Positions 33,051 to 42,835 of a stretch of 64,000 nt of DNA are shown here, piece after piece. This DNA is from CAVQWT01 sp963717705 (GTDB lineage: Bacteria > Pseudomonadota > Gammaproteobacteria > Burkholderiales > Casimicrobiaceae): contig CAVQWT010000004.1 in the NCBI GenBank assembly GCA_963717705.1, positions 496,001-560,000 on the forward strand. Direction: 5' to 3'. The notes below the pieces were generated by a model. The model saw only the letters and a program-made list of their open reading frames with translations. It did not search any database and was not told the origin of the DNA. The position numbers and the translations under genes are program-made. The stretch's first letter is position 1. Every line of letters begins with the position of its first letter.

Positions 33051-33097
33051 CCCTCCGGGGTCAGCCTCGAGGCGCGCAAGCCTGCGCGCCGCAGTAC

Positions 33098-33130
33098 ACG
33101 GCCCGGTGCAATGCCGGGCCGTCTTCATTC
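33098..33130 (+). terminator. Terminator of ompW
   Basis: A 9-bp stem ACGGCCCGG / CCGGGCCGT with a TGCAATG loop, followed by CTTCATTC, about 50 bases after the ompW stop. Confidence 0.65.
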
Positions 33131-33137
33131 GCATGCC

Positions 33138-33172
33138 GGAAATGAAAGAACCGCACGGGTCGCGTGCGGTTC
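33138..33172 (-). terminator. Terminator of tRNA-Ser
   Basis: A perfect 10-bp stem GAACCGCACG / CGTGCGGTTC with a 5-base loop. On the minus strand it is followed by TTTCATTT, 13 bases beyond the tRNA-Ser CCA end. It faces the ompW terminator. Confidence 0.75.
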
Positions 33173-33184
33173 GGTCATTGGTTC

Positions 33185-33278
33185 TGGCGGAGACGCAGGG
33201 ATTCGAACCCTGGATACAGGTTTTGGCCCGTATGCTCCCTTAGCAGGGGAGTGCCTTCGACCACTCGGCCACGTCTCC
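33185..33278 (-). tRNA. tRNA-Ser (anticodon GCT), CCA encoded
   Basis: A class-II tRNA on the minus strand: acceptor GGAGACG/CGTCTCC, anticodon stem CTCCC/GGGAG with loop CTGCTAA (anticodon GCT, decoding AGC and AGU), a long variable arm around TACGGGCC...CCTGTA, T-loop TTCGAAT, discriminator G and an encoded CCA at 33185-33187. Confidence 0.96.
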
Positions 33279-33289
33279 GGAAGCGTGCA

Positions 33290-33319
33290 AGTATAGCCGC
33301 AGCACCCGTTCCCGGTCAA
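33290..33319 (-). promoter_or_regulatory. Promoter of tRNA-Ser
   Basis: On the minus strand, -35 TTGACC (33314-33319), an 18-bp spacer and -10 TATACT (33290-33295). The start is predicted about 5 bases upstream of the tRNA. Confidence 0.65.
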
Positions 33320-33330
33320 ACGAACGGAGC

Positions 33331-33352
33331 CAAAACCGCCGGAAAATCCGGC
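33331..33352 (-). terminator. Short terminator after lysC
   Basis: On the minus strand, stem GCCGG / CCGGC with an ATTTT loop, followed by GGTTTTGG, starting 2 bases after the lysC stop. The stem is short, so efficiency is uncertain. The tRNA-Ser promoter begins just beyond. Confidence 0.5.
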
Positions 33353-33354
33353 AG

Positions 33355-34602
33355 TTAGGCGCTCTCGCCGACCTTGTCGAGGCCGAACGCGCGATGCAGC
33401 ACGCGCACCGCGAGCTCGAGGTACTTCTCGTCGATGACCACCGAGATCTTGATCTCCGACGTGGAGATCATCTGGATGTTGATTCCCTCGTCGGCGAGCG
33501 TCTTGAACATCCTGCTCGCGAGGCCGACGTGGGAGCGCATGCCGATGCCGACCGCCGACACCTTGCAGATGCGGTTGTCGCCGATGATCTCGCGCGCCTT
33601 GAACGTCTTGCCGCGCTCCTTGGCCAGCACGTCGAGCGCCTTCTGATACTCGTTGCGGTTGACGGTGAACGAGAAGTCCGTGTGCCCCGACGCGCCGATG
33701 TTCTGGACGATCATGTCGACGTCGATGTTGGCGTCGGCGATGGGCCCGAGGATGCTGTACGCGATGCCGGGGCGGTCCTCGACCCCCATCACCGAAATCT
33801 TGGCTTCGTCGCGCGCGAACGCGATGCCGGAAATGATCGCCTGTTCCATGTGGTCGTCTTCCTCGAAGGTGATCAGCGTGCCGGGGCCCGCGGACTCGGG
33901 GTCCTCGAACGACGACAGCACGCGCAGCTTGACCTTGTACTTGCCGGCAAACTCGACCGACCGGATCTGCAGCACCTTCGAGCCCAGGCTCGCCATCTCG
34001 AGCATTTCCTCGAAGGTAACCTTCTCGAGGCGCCGGGCCTCGGGCACGATCCGCGGGTCCGTGGTGTAGACGCCATCGACGTCGGTGTAGATCTGGCATT
34101 CGTCGGCCTTGAGCGCCGCCGCCAGCGCGACGCCGGAGGTGTCCGACCCGCCGCGGCCGAGCGTGGTGATGTTGCCCTCGGCGTCGACGCCCTGGAAGCC
34201 GGCGACGATGACCACGCGCCCGGCGTCGAGGTCGGCGCGCATCCGCGCCTCGTCGATGTCCAGGATGCGCGCCTTGGTGAACGCGCTGTCCGTCAGCACC
34301 CGCACCTGGCCGCCGGTGTAGCTCCTGGCATCGAGCCCCATCTCCTTCAGCGTGATCGCCAGCAGCCCGATGGTCACCTGCTCGCCCGTCGCCGCGACGA
34401 CGTCGAGCTCGCGCGGGTCGGGGTTGGGCGACAGCTCCTTCGCCAGCGCGAGCAGCCGGTTGGTCTCGCCCGACATCGCCGACACGACGACGACCAGCCG
34501 GTGGCCCTGGCGATGGTAGTGCTGGATGCGTCGCGCGACGTTCTTGATGCGGTCGGTGGATCCCACCGAGGTGCCGCCGTACTTCTGGACGATCAGGGAC
34601 AT
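33355..34602 (-). CDS. lysC: Aspartate kinase
   Basis: A 415-residue aspartokinase that phosphorylates L-aspartate at the head of the lysine, threonine, methionine and diaminopimelate pathways. The N-terminal kinase domain has VQKYGGTSVG and the substrate/ATP segments FQGVDAEGNITTLGRGGSD and TDVDGVYTTDP. Two C-terminal ACT domains (from about residue 265, ISVMGVEDRPGIAYSIL and later KVSAVGIGMRSHVG) indicate feedback control by end-product amino acids. It starts 37 bases after fabF and is followed by a short terminator and tRNA-Ser. Confidence 0.95.
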   Translation of the reverse strand: MSLIVQKYGGTSVGSTDRIKNVARRIQHYHRQGHRLVVVVSAMSGETNRLLALAKELSPNPDPRELDVVAATGEQVTIGLLAITLKEMGLDARSYTGGQVRVLTDSAFTKARILDIDEARMRADLDAGRVVIVAGFQGVDAEGNITTLGRGGSDTSGVALAAALKADECQIYTDVDGVYTTDPRIVPEARRLEKVTFEEMLEMASLGSKVLQIRSVEFAGKYKVKLRVLSSFEDPESAGPGTLITFEEDDHMEQAIISGIAFARDEAKISVMGVEDRPGIAYSILGPIADANIDVDMIVQNIGASGHTDFSFTVNRNEYQKALDVLAKERGKTFKAREIIGDNRICKVSAVGIGMRSHVGLASRMFKTLADEGINIQMISTSEIKISVVIDEKYLELAVRVLHRAFGLDKVGESA

Positions 34603-34639
34603 GGCTTGCGTGGCGCCGCGTGGATGAGCACGGGCGCGG

Positions 34640-35878
<1,239 letters not shown>

Positions 35879-35902
35879 GGGTGGGGGCACGCCGCCGCGG
35901 CG

Positions 35903-36142
35903 TTACTTCTTGAGGTGCGCGCTGACGTAATTGATCGCCTGCTGCACGGTCGTGATCTTCTCGGCTTCCTCGTCGGGAATCTCGGTTTCGAATTCCTCCT
36001 CGAGCGCCATCACGAGCTCGACGGTGTCGAGCGAATCGGCGCCGAGGTCGTCGACGAACGACGACTCGTTCTTGATCTCGGCTTCGTTGACTCCGAGCTG
36101 TTCGGCGACGATTTTCTTGACCCGTTGCTCTACGTTTTCCAT
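35903..36142 (-). CDS. acpP: Acyl carrier protein
   Basis: A 79-residue acidic carrier protein whose Ser in GADSLDTVEL receives the 4'-phosphopantetheine arm. Helices II and III (VELVMALEEEF, TTVQQAINYV) are conserved. The start at 36142 has GGGAGGAG 4 bases upstream. The reading frame continues upstream but the extension is Arg/Gly-rich and out of family. It has its own promoter in the fabG-acpP gap, consistent with the high level of ACP needed. Confidence 0.97.
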   Translation of the reverse strand: MENVEQRVKKIVAEQLGVNEAEIKNESSFVDDLGADSLDTVELVMALEEEFETEIPDEEAEKITTVQQAINYVSAHLKK

Positions 36143-36182
36143 GCGTCTCCTCCCGGTGCGGGGATTTAGAGTAAACCGTCGA

Positions 36183-36211
36183 ATTTTACCAGATTGCCCG
36201 GCGCCGCCCAA
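36183..36211 (-). promoter_or_regulatory. Promoter of acpP
   Basis: On the minus strand, -35 TTGGGC (36206-36211), a 17-bp spacer ending in TGG (an extended -10) and -10 TAAAAT (36183-36188, 5 of 6). The start is predicted near 36176, with a leader of about 35 bases. Confidence 0.6.
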
Positions 36212-36257
36212 ACGGAGGGTCGCCGGGGCCGAACCGGGGCCGCTGCACCCCTGCGCG

Positions 36258-37010
36258 TTACACCATGTACATGCCGCCGTTGACGTGCAGCGTGACGCCG
36301 GTGACGTAGGCCGCGCGCGGGCTCGCGAGGTAGGCCACCGCGTGCGCGATGTCCTCCGGCGTGCCGAGGCGCCCGAGCGGGATGCGGCCGGTCAGCGTCT
36401 CCTTCTGGGCGTCGGACAGCGCCCGCGTCATGTCGGTGTCGATGAACCCCGGCGCGACGCAGTTGACGGTGATGTTGCGGCTGCCGACCTCCTGCGCGAG
36501 CGACTTGGTGAAGCCCAGCAACGCCGCCTTGGCGGCCGCGTAGTTGGCCTGGCCGGGGTTGCCGCTGCTGCCGACCACCGAGCCGATCTGGATGATGCGG
36601 CCGTGGCGCGCCTTCATCATCCCGCGCAGCACCGCCTTGGCCAGCCGGAACGCGGGCTTGAGGTTGGTGTCCATGATCGCATCCCACTCGTCGTCCTTCA
36701 TCCGCAGCAGCAGGTTGTCGCGGGTGATCCCGGCGTTGTTGACGAGGATGGTGATCGGCCCGTGCTGCTTGTCGATCGCCGCCAGCGCGGCGTCGACCGC
36801 CGCGGCGTCGGTGACGTCGAGCGCCATGCCGGTGCCGGCGACGCCGGCCTCGGCGAACGCCGCGCGGATGCGCCCGGCGCCGTCGTCGGTGGTCGCCGTG
36901 CCGACCACCGTCGCGCCGGCGCGGCCGAGTTCCAGCGCGATCGCCCGGCCGATGCCGCGGGTCGCGCCGGTGACCAGCGCGACCTGCCCCGCAAGCTCTC
37001 CCTGTGCCAT
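36258..37010 (-). CDS. fabG: 3-oxoacyl-[acyl-carrier-protein] reductase
   Basis: A 250-residue SDR enzyme that reduces 3-oxoacyl-ACP with NADPH. It has the nucleotide loop TGATRGIGRA, NNAGITRD, catalytic Ser in IGSVVGSSG, YAAAKAAL (Tyr-Lys) and the C-terminal LHVNGGMYM. It lies between fabD (13 bases upstream) and acpP, the standard order, which sets it apart from the catabolic SDR at 6.6 kb. Confidence 0.96.
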   Translation of the reverse strand: MAQGELAGQVALVTGATRGIGRAIALELGRAGATVVGTATTDDGAGRIRAAFAEAGVAGTGMALDVTDAAAVDAALAAIDKQHGPITILVNNAGITRDNLLLRMKDDEWDAIMDTNLKPAFRLAKAVLRGMMKARHGRIIQIGSVVGSSGNPGQANYAAAKAALLGFTKSLAQEVGSRNITVNCVAPGFIDTDMTRALSDAQKETLTGRIPLGRLGTPEDIAHAVAYLASPRAAYVTGVTLHVNGGMYMV

Positions 37011-37023
37011 CGTGTTCTCCCGG

Positions 37024-37956
37024 TCAGGCCTCGAGTGCGGCCAGCGCAGCTTCCAGCGTCTCGCCGTCGTTCACGGCCAGCGCCTGCAGGTCGGCGTCGA
37101 TGCGGCGAACAAGGCCGGTCAGCACGCGGCCCGGCCCGCACTCGACGACGTGGGTGACGCCCTGCGCGGCGAACGCCCGGACGGTGTCGGTCCAGCGAAC
37201 CGCGCTCGCGGCCTGCTGCGCCAGCGCCGCGCGGATGCCGTCGGCGGTCGCGCGCGGCTGGACGTCGACGTTGTGCAGCACCGGAATCCGCGGCGGCGCG
37301 AACGCGACGTCGGCCAGACGCGCCGCGAGGCGCTCCGCCGCCGGCTTCAGCAGCGACGAATGGAACGGTGCCGACACCGGCAGCAGCATCGCGCGCTTGG
37401 CGCCGCGCGCCTTCGCCGCCACGATGGCCCGCTCGACCGCCTCCCTGTCGCCGGCGATCACCAGCTGGCCGGGGGCGTTGAAATTCACCGGCTCGACCAC
37501 CTGGCCCTGCGCCGCCTCGGCGCAGGCGGCGGCCACGGCGTCGTCCTCGGCGCCGATCACCGCCGCCATCGCGCCCTGCCCGGCCGGCACGGCGTCCTGC
37601 ATCGCCTGCGCGCGGAAGCGAACCAGCGGCAGCGCATCTTCGAACGCGAGCGCCCCGGCGGCGACCAGCGCCGTGTACTCGCCCAGCGAGTGGCCGGCGA
37701 CCACCGACGGCGTCGGGCCCCCGGCGGCCTTCCATGCTCGCCACACCGCCACCCCGGCGGTCAGCATCACCGGCTGCGTGTTCACCGTGCGGTTGAGCTC
37801 GGTGTCCGGCCCTTCGGCAACCAGCTTCCACAGGTCCTCGCCCAACGCGGCCGAGGCCTCGTCGAACGTCGCCCTGACGGCGGGATGCGCGGCAAAGCCG
37901 TCCATCATGCCGACCGTCTGCGACCCCTGCCCGGGAAATACGAATGCTAGCTTCAT
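37024..37956 (-). CDS. fabD: Malonyl-CoA:ACP transacylase
   Basis: A 310-residue enzyme that loads malonate from CoA onto ACP. It has the N-terminal FVFPGQGSQ, the nucleophile Ser in GHSLGEYTAL, the malonate-binding Arg in VRFRAQAMQDA and the catalytic His in SAPFHSSLL. It starts 4 bases after the fabH stop. Confidence 0.96.
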   Translation of the reverse strand: MKLAFVFPGQGSQTVGMMDGFAAHPAVRATFDEASAALGEDLWKLVAEGPDTELNRTVNTQPVMLTAGVAVWRAWKAAGGPTPSVVAGHSLGEYTALVAAGALAFEDALPLVRFRAQAMQDAVPAGQGAMAAVIGAEDDAVAAACAEAAQGQVVEPVNFNAPGQLVIAGDREAVERAIVAAKARGAKRAMLLPVSAPFHSSLLKPAAERLAARLADVAFAPPRIPVLHNVDVQPRATADGIRAALAQQAASAVRWTDTVRAFAAQGVTHVVECGPGRVLTGLVRRIDADLQALAVNDGETLEAALAALEA

Positions 37957-37960
37957 CGTC

Positions 37961-38917
37961 TCACCAGTTGACCAGTACCGAACCCCATGTGAAGCCGCCG
38001 CCGACGCCGAGCAGCAGCACCCGCTGCCCGGCGACGATGCGGCCGTCGCGCACCGCCTCGTCGAGCGCCAGCGGGATCGACGCGGCCGAGGTGTTGGCGT
38101 GGCGATCGACGGTGACGACCACCCGTTCCGGCGGCACGCCCAGCTTCTTCGCCGTCGCGTCGATGATGCGGATGTTCGCCTGGTGCGGGATCAGCCAGTC
38201 GATCGCGGATGCCTCGAGCCCGCTTTCGACCAGCGCCTCCTGCGCCACCTCGGCCATCACGCGCACCGCGAACTTGAACACCGCGCCGCCGTCCATGTGG
38301 ACGTACGGCGAGCCGGAGACCGCGCCGTCGGCGAGCGTTCCGGGCACGCACAGCAGGTTGCCGAAGCGCCCGTCGGAATGCAGGTGCGCGGAGACGATGC
38401 CCGGCACCTGCGACGGCTCGAGCACCACGGCGCCCGCACCGTCGCCGAACAGCACGCAGGTGCCGCGGTCGTTCCAGTCGAGGATGCGCGAGTAGATCTC
38501 GGCGCCGACGACCAGCGCGTTGCGCGCCATGCCGCCCGCGACCATCCGGTCGGCGACCGCGAGCGCGTAAACGAAGCCGCTGCACACCGCCTGCAGGTCG
38601 AACGCCGGGCCGCCGACCGCGCCGAGCTTGCCCTGGAGGATGGCGGCAGTCGACGGGAACACCATGTCGGGCGTCGTCGTCGCGACGATGACCAGATCGA
38701 CGTCCGCCGGCGCGATCCCCGCCATGTCGAGCGCGTTGCGGGCCGCATGCAGCGCGAGGTCCGACGTCGTCTCCGCCGGTGCCGCGATGCGCCGCTCGCG
38801 GATGCCGGTGCGGGAGCGGATCCAGGCGTCGGTCGTGTCGATGGTGCGCGACAGCTCCGCGTTGGTCACCACCCGCGCCGGCAGGTAGCTGCCGGTGCCG
38901 ACGATCCGGCTACGCAT
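37961..38917 (-). CDS. fabH: 3-oxoacyl-[acyl-carrier-protein] synthase III
   Basis: A 318-residue initiating condensing enzyme (acetyl-CoA plus malonyl-ACP). The catalytic triad is visible: Cys in LQAVCSGFVYAL, His in IPHQANIRII and Asn in RHANTSAASIPLAL. The final GGGFTWGSVLVNW is typical. Its start overlaps the plsX stop by 8 bases. Confidence 0.96.
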   Translation of the reverse strand: MRSRIVGTGSYLPARVVTNAELSRTIDTTDAWIRSRTGIRERRIAAPAETTSDLALHAARNALDMAGIAPADVDLVIVATTTPDMVFPSTAAILQGKLGAVGGPAFDLQAVCSGFVYALAVADRMVAGGMARNALVVGAEIYSRILDWNDRGTCVLFGDGAGAVVLEPSQVPGIVSAHLHSDGRFGNLLCVPGTLADGAVSGSPYVHMDGGAVFKFAVRVMAEVAQEALVESGLEASAIDWLIPHQANIRIIDATAKKLGVPPERVVVTVDRHANTSAASIPLALDEAVRDGRIVAGQRVLLLGVGGGFTWGSVLVNW

Positions 38918-39968
38918 TCGCGGTCGGCGCGACCGGGGCGCTCGGGGGCGACGCGGCGGCCGTGACGGGCATCGCCGCCATCCGCTGGGCGATCTTGTCG
39001 AGCACGCCGTGGGTGACTTCGGTGTAGGCCTTGGTCAGCGCGTTGTGGAACGCGAGCACGTCGGCCCCGCCGTGGCTCTTGACCACGACACCCTTGAGAC
39101 CGACCAGCGTCGCCCCGTTGTAGCGACGCGGGTCCACGCGCCGCTTGAACGCCTTCAGCACCGGATAGGCGACGAGCGCCGCGACCTTGGTCAGCGGATT
39201 GCGCGTGAATTCGGCCTTGAGGAACTGGTAGAGCATCGCCGCCAGCCCTTCGGAGGACTTGAGCGCGATGTTGCCGACGAACCCGTCGCAGACGACGACG
39301 TCGGTGGTGCCCTTGAACAGGTCGGTGCCCTCGACATTGCCGTAGAAGTTGAGGCCGGAGCGCTTGAGCAGCTCCGCCGCCTGCTTCACCACGTCGTTGC
39401 CCTTGATGTCCTCCTCGCCGATGTTGAGGAGGCCTACCGTCGGACGCTCGATGCCGTCGACCGCCGCCACCAGCGCGGAGCCCATCGCCGCGAACTGCAC
39501 GAGCTGCTCCGGCGGGCAGTTGACGTTGGCGCCGAGATCGAGCGCGGTCACCACGCCCTTCTGCGTCGGCAGCTGCGAGGCGATCGCCGGACGGTCGACG
39601 CCGGGCAGCGTCTTCAGCACGAACCGCGCGATGGCCATCAGCGCGCCGGTGTTGCCCGCGGACACGCAGGCCTGCGCCTCGCCGCGGTGGACGAGGTTGA
39701 TCGCCACCCGCATCGACGAGTCCTTCTTGCGCCGCAGCGCGTCGGCCGGCGGCTCGTCCATGCCGACGACCTCGGTCGCGGTGCGCAGCGCGAGCCGCGC
39801 CGACGCCGGCGACTTGAGCTTGGCCAGTGCGGCCTTGAGCGGCCCTTCCAGGCCGACGGCAATGACGTAGGCGTCCGGGTGTTCCTCGAGGAACGCCAGG
39901 GCCGCCGGGAGCGTGACCGCTGGACCGTGGTCACCCCCCATCGCGTCGACCGCTACCGTGACCGCCAT
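38910..39968 (-). CDS. plsX: Phosphate acyltransferase PlsX
   Basis: A 352-residue peripheral membrane enzyme that makes acyl-phosphate from acyl-ACP for phospholipid synthesis. The N-terminal VAVDAMGGDHGP and the block ACVSAGNTGALMAIARF are conserved. The ATG at 39968 (MAVTVAVDAMGG) fits the family. An in-frame ATG at 39983 with a GGGGG stretch upstream is the alternative. It ends with an Ala/Pro-rich tail overlapping fabH. Confidence 0.94.
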   Translation of the reverse strand: MAVTVAVDAMGGDHGPAVTLPAALAFLEEHPDAYVIAVGLEGPLKAALAKLKSPASARLALRTATEVVGMDEPPADALRRKKDSSMRVAINLVHRGEAQACVSAGNTGALMAIARFVLKTLPGVDRPAIASQLPTQKGVVTALDLGANVNCPPEQLVQFAAMGSALVAAVDGIERPTVGLLNIGEEDIKGNDVVKQAAELLKRSGLNFYGNVEGTDLFKGTTDVVVCDGFVGNIALKSSEGLAAMLYQFLKAEFTRNPLTKVAALVAYPVLKAFKRRVDPRRYNGATLVGLKGVVVKSHGGADVLAFHNALTKAYTEVTHGVLDKIAQRMAAMPVTAAASPPSAPVAPTANA

Positions 39969-40047
39969 GGCCTCTCGGCGCATCCGCCCCCGTCAGCGAC
40001 CGCCGCGGCCACCGCCGGCCGGGCACGCCGGGGGAAGCGCGTACGGT

Positions 40048-40230
40048 TCAGACGTCGGCCTTGGTCTTGACGACCTTCTTGCCGCGATAGAAACCCGTGG
40101 GGCTCACGTGGTGGCGCAGGTGCGCTTCGCCCGTGACCGGCTCGACCGCGAGCGCGGGCGCGGTCAGGAAATCGTGCGCACGGTGCATCCCGCGCTTCGA
40201 CGGCGACTTCTTGTTCTGCTGGACAGCCAT
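40048..40230 (-). CDS. rpmF: 50S ribosomal protein L32
   Basis: A 60-residue basic ribosomal protein with the family N-terminus MAVQQNKKSPSKRGMHRAHD and the conserved HHVSPTGFYRGKKV. A GAGGAG site lies 6 bases before the ATG. It has the conserved position between yceD and plsX, which links ribosome and membrane-lipid synthesis in one transcript. No zinc-binding Cys are present. Confidence 0.97.
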   Translation of the reverse strand: MAVQQNKKSPSKRGMHRAHDFLTAPALAVEPVTGEAHLRHHVSPTGFYRGKKVVKTKADV

Positions 40231-40270
40231 GACATTCTCCTCGTTGCGAACTATGACGCGCGGCGTCCGG

Positions 40271-40816
40271 TCATCGAGTCCGGTCGCGCCCGCGCGCGGA
40301 TTTCAAATCTGCCAGCGTCGCGAATGGCGACGCCGGCGCGCTCTCGCCCGCTGCGGGGCCTGCCTGCTCCGCCGCCGGGCATTGCCCTTCCGCATGCCGC
40401 GGCGCGTAGGGCAGCGACAGCAGCAATTCATCCTCGACCAGTTCCAGCGCGTCCAGCGGCGACGCGCCCAGCACCACCTCGTCCTCGCCCGCGTCGTCGA
40501 GCGCGGCGAGCTGCGCCTCGGTCCGCGCCACCAGCAGCCGCGTGCGCTGCGCCACCGGATGCATGAAGGCATCCAGGCAGCGCTGGCAAGTCAGCGGCAG
40601 CTCGCCGTCAAGCGCAAGCTGCAGCGCCGGGTGTCCCGACGCGTCGGCGGTGCCGTCGATGCGCCAGCGGATGCGGCTGCCATCCTCCGCGGTTTCCGGC
40701 GGCGCCTCCGACCACATCTCGAGTTGCTCGGCCACCCGCGGCAGCGTCCAGGGATCGACTTCGCCCTCGAGGTGCGCGCCACGCGCGATCAGGTCAAATG
40801 CGTCGAAGCGGACCAT
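40271..40816 (-). CDS. yceD: YceD/DUF177 family protein
   Basis: A 181-residue DUF177 protein with the family CxxC motif in LTCQRCLDAFMHPV and an acidic middle (ALDDAGEDEVVLG, LVEDELLLSLP). The family is implicated in 23S rRNA or large-subunit biogenesis and is nearly always upstream of rpmF, as here (40 bases). The start at 40816 has GGGGAA upstream. The longer open frame reaches into the promoter and is rejected. Confidence 0.87.
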   Translation of the reverse strand: MVRFDAFDLIARGAHLEGEVDPWTLPRVAEQLEMWSEAPPETAEDGSRIRWRIDGTADASGHPALQLALDGELPLTCQRCLDAFMHPVAQRTRLLVARTEAQLAALDDAGEDEVVLGASPLDALELVEDELLLSLPYAPRHAEGQCPAAEQAGPAAGESAPASPFATLADLKSARGRDRTR

Positions 40817-40878
40817 CGGTTCCCCGGCCCGGCTCCCGGTGCCGCAGCGCCCCGGCAGATTCACCAAGCGAAGCAGCG

Positions 40879-40908
40879 TTGGGCGGCCGATCAAAAACGT
40901 CGGATAAT
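40879..40908 (+). promoter_or_regulatory. Promoter of maf
   Basis: -35 TTGGGC (40879-40884), an 18-bp spacer and -10 GATAAT (40903-40908, 5 of 6). The start is predicted near 40915, 20 bases before the maf ATG. The -10 coincides with that of the divergent yceD promoter. Confidence 0.5.
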
Positions 40909-40932
40909 AGCGCATCCACGGCTGCCTGTCAA
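40904..40932 (-). promoter_or_regulatory. Strong promoter of the yceD-rpmF-plsX-fab operon
   Basis: On the minus strand, a perfect -35 TTGACA (40927-40932), a 17-bp spacer and -10 TATTAT (40904-40909, 5 of 6). The start is near 40897, about 80 bases before yceD. The -35 lies two bases in front of the maf start codon. Confidence 0.72.
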
Positions 40933-40934
40933 AA

Positions 40935-41582
40935 ATGTCCACAAAAACAACACTCAACGGCAAGTCCCGCACCGGTCTCGACGGCCGGCCGCTGGTGCTG
41001 GCGTCGACGTCCCGGTACCGGCGCGCGCTGTTCGAGCGCTTCGGTCACCCGTTCGTCGTCGCGGCGCCCGGGGTCGACGAGGCGGCGCGTCCCGGGGAAA
41101 CCCCCGCGGCGACGGCGGTGCGGCTGGCCGAGGCCAAGGCGCGCGAGGTCGCAGCCCGGTTCGCAGATGCCCTGGTGATCGGGTCGGACCAGGTCGCCGA
41201 CTGCGACGGGCAGGCGGTCGGCAAGCCGGGATCGCGGGCCGCGGCGATCGCCCAGCTGGAACGGCAGTCGGGGCGCAGCATCGTCTTCCACACGGGGGTC
41301 GCGGTCGTCGACGCCGCCAGCGGGCGCGTCCAGACGCGGCTCGTCGACGTGCGCAGCCGGTTCCGGCCGCTGACCCGGCGGGAGATCGAGCAGTACGTCG
41401 ACCGCGAGCAGCCGTGGGACTGCGCCGGGTCCGTGAAGTCGGAGGGCCTGGGCATCGCGCTTTTCGACGGCATCGACAGCGACGATCCCAGTGCGCTCGT
41501 CGGCCTGCCGCTGATCGCCGTCGCCGCAATGCTGCGCGCCGAAGGCTTCGACGTCCTCGCGCCACCGAAGGGCGTACGGTGA
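40935..41582 (+). CDS. maf: Maf-family nucleoside triphosphate pyrophosphatase
   Basis: A 215-residue Maf/YceF-type house-cleaning pyrophosphatase that hydrolyses non-canonical or modified nucleotides. Signatures are LVLASTSRYRRALFERF, VDEAARPGETP, ALVIGSDQVADCDG (catalytic Asp) and CAGSVKSEGLG. In betaproteobacteria it is found beside yceD-rpmF, as here, divergently. The next gene overlaps its stop by 4 bases (GTGA). Confidence 0.93.
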   Translation: MSTKTTLNGKSRTGLDGRPLVLASTSRYRRALFERFGHPFVVAAPGVDEAARPGETPAATAVRLAEAKAREVAARFADALVIGSDQVADCDGQAVGKPGSRAAAIAQLERQSGRSIVFHTGVAVVDAASGRVQTRLVDVRSRFRPLTRREIEQYVDREQPWDCAGSVKSEGLGIALFDGIDSDDPSALVGLPLIAVAAMLRAEGFDVLAPPKGVR

Positions 41583-42286
41583 GCGGTCGCCTGTTCCTGG
41601 TGCCGAACCGCCTCGGCGACGTCGCGCCCGACGCGGTGCTGCCGGCGCGCACCATCGTGGTCGCGCGTGACCTTGCGCACTACGTCGTGGAGAACGCGAA
41701 GCCCGCGCGCCAGTTCCTGAAGGCGCTGGGGACGACACGGCCGCTGCAGGAAATCGCCGTCGTCGAGCTGCCCGGGAAAGCGACCGCGGCGCAATGCCGG
41801 GAACTGCTCGCGCCCGCCCGCGCCGGCCACGACATGGGACTGCTGTCCGACGCCGGCTGCCCGGCGGTGGCCGATCCCGGGGCGCGGCTGGTCGCCGCGG
41901 CGCATGCCGACGGCATCCCCGTGGTGCCGCTGGTCGGTCCGTCGTCGCTGCTGCTGGCGCTGATGGCGTCGGGCATGAACGGCCAGGGCTTCGCCTTTCA
42001 CGGCTACCTGCCGGTCAAGGCCGAGGCGCGCGCCGCGGCGCTGCGGCGGATCGAGGCGGATTCCGCGCGGACCGGCTACGCGCAGCTCTTCATCGAGACC
42101 CCGTACCGGACCGCCGCGATGCTGGCGGCGGTCTGCGCGACGTGCAAACCTGCGACGCGGCTGGCACTGGCGGCGGACCTGACGCTGCCGACGGAGCGCA
42201 ATGCGTCCCGCACGATCGCGGCGTGGCGCGGCGACGATCCGGCATCCTGGGCCGACCGGCCCGCGCTGTTCGTGCTGCAGGCCTAG
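41579..42286 (+). CDS. SAM-dependent methyltransferase, RsmI/tetrapyrrole-methylase family
   Basis: A 235-residue tetrapyrrole-methylase-fold protein. It has the N-terminal LFLVPNRLGDVAPD, the LLSDAGCPAVADPGARLV loop, VVPLVGPSSLLLALMASG and the GYLPVK segment found in RsmI, the 16S rRNA C1402 2'-O-methyltransferase. It is shorter and more divergent than canonical RsmI (about 280) and belongs to a second RsmI-like group often next to maf. The start is GTG, overlapping the maf stop, so translation is coupled. The RNA target is inferred only. Confidence 0.8.
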   Translation: MSGRLFLVPNRLGDVAPDAVLPARTIVVARDLAHYVVENAKPARQFLKALGTTRPLQEIAVVELPGKATAAQCRELLAPARAGHDMGLLSDAGCPAVADPGARLVAAAHADGIPVVPLVGPSSLLLALMASGMNGQGFAFHGYLPVKAEARAAALRRIEADSARTGYAQLFIETPYRTAAMLAAVCATCKPATRLALAADLTLPTERNASRTIAAWRGDDPASWADRPALFVLQA

Positions 42287-42391
42287 CCGCTACTCGCGGC
42301 CGGCGCCGTACCCATTTCGCATGGTGCACGCTCGCGGATGCGGCGGAGGTCGTGACGCGGCGGGCGGCCGGCGCGGCGTGCCGCCACAGCG

Positions 42392-42835
42392 CTACTGTCC
42401 CTCGTCGGGCCAGTTCTTGATGTAGCTCTTGAGCATGCGGTTCTCGAAGCTCTGCTCCTCGTAGACCGCCTTGGCGACGTCGTGGAACGACACAACGCCG
42501 AGCAGCGTCGCGTCGTCCATCACGGGGACGTAGCGCGCATGGCGCTCGAGCATGATCCGTCGCAAGTCCATCACGTCGAGGCCGGGCGTGGCGACCGGCG
42601 GATCGCGATCGTAGATGTCGGCGACGCGCAGGTCTCCGAGCGTGCCGCCGCGCTCCGTCAGCGCCTTCAGCACGTGCGCAAAAGTCATCAGGCCCGCCAT
42701 CCGCCCGCGATCGATCACCACCAGCGAGCCGATGTCGAGCTGTGCCATGACGCCGACCGCGTCGAGCACGCGACCGTCGGGCGGCGTCGTGAACAGCGCG
42801 TTGCCCTTGATCCGCAGGATTTCGCTGACGACCAT
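42392..42835 (-). CDS. CBS-domain-pair protein
   Basis: A 147-residue protein made almost wholly of two CBS motifs (about residues 10-65 and 75-130: VLDAVGVMAQLDIGSLVVID and VMDLRRIMLERHARYVPVMD). Such pairs bind adenine nucleotides and act as energy or redox sensors. No output domain is attached. AAGGGGGAA lies 3 bases before the ATG. It stands alone between the RsmI-like gene (convergent) and dctM2. Confidence 0.85.
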   Translation of the reverse strand: MVVSEILRIKGNALFTTPPDGRVLDAVGVMAQLDIGSLVVIDRGRMAGLMTFAHVLKALTERGGTLGDLRVADIYDRDPPVATPGLDVMDLRRIMLERHARYVPVMDDATLLGVVSFHDVAKAVYEEQSFENRMLKSYIKNWPDEGQ

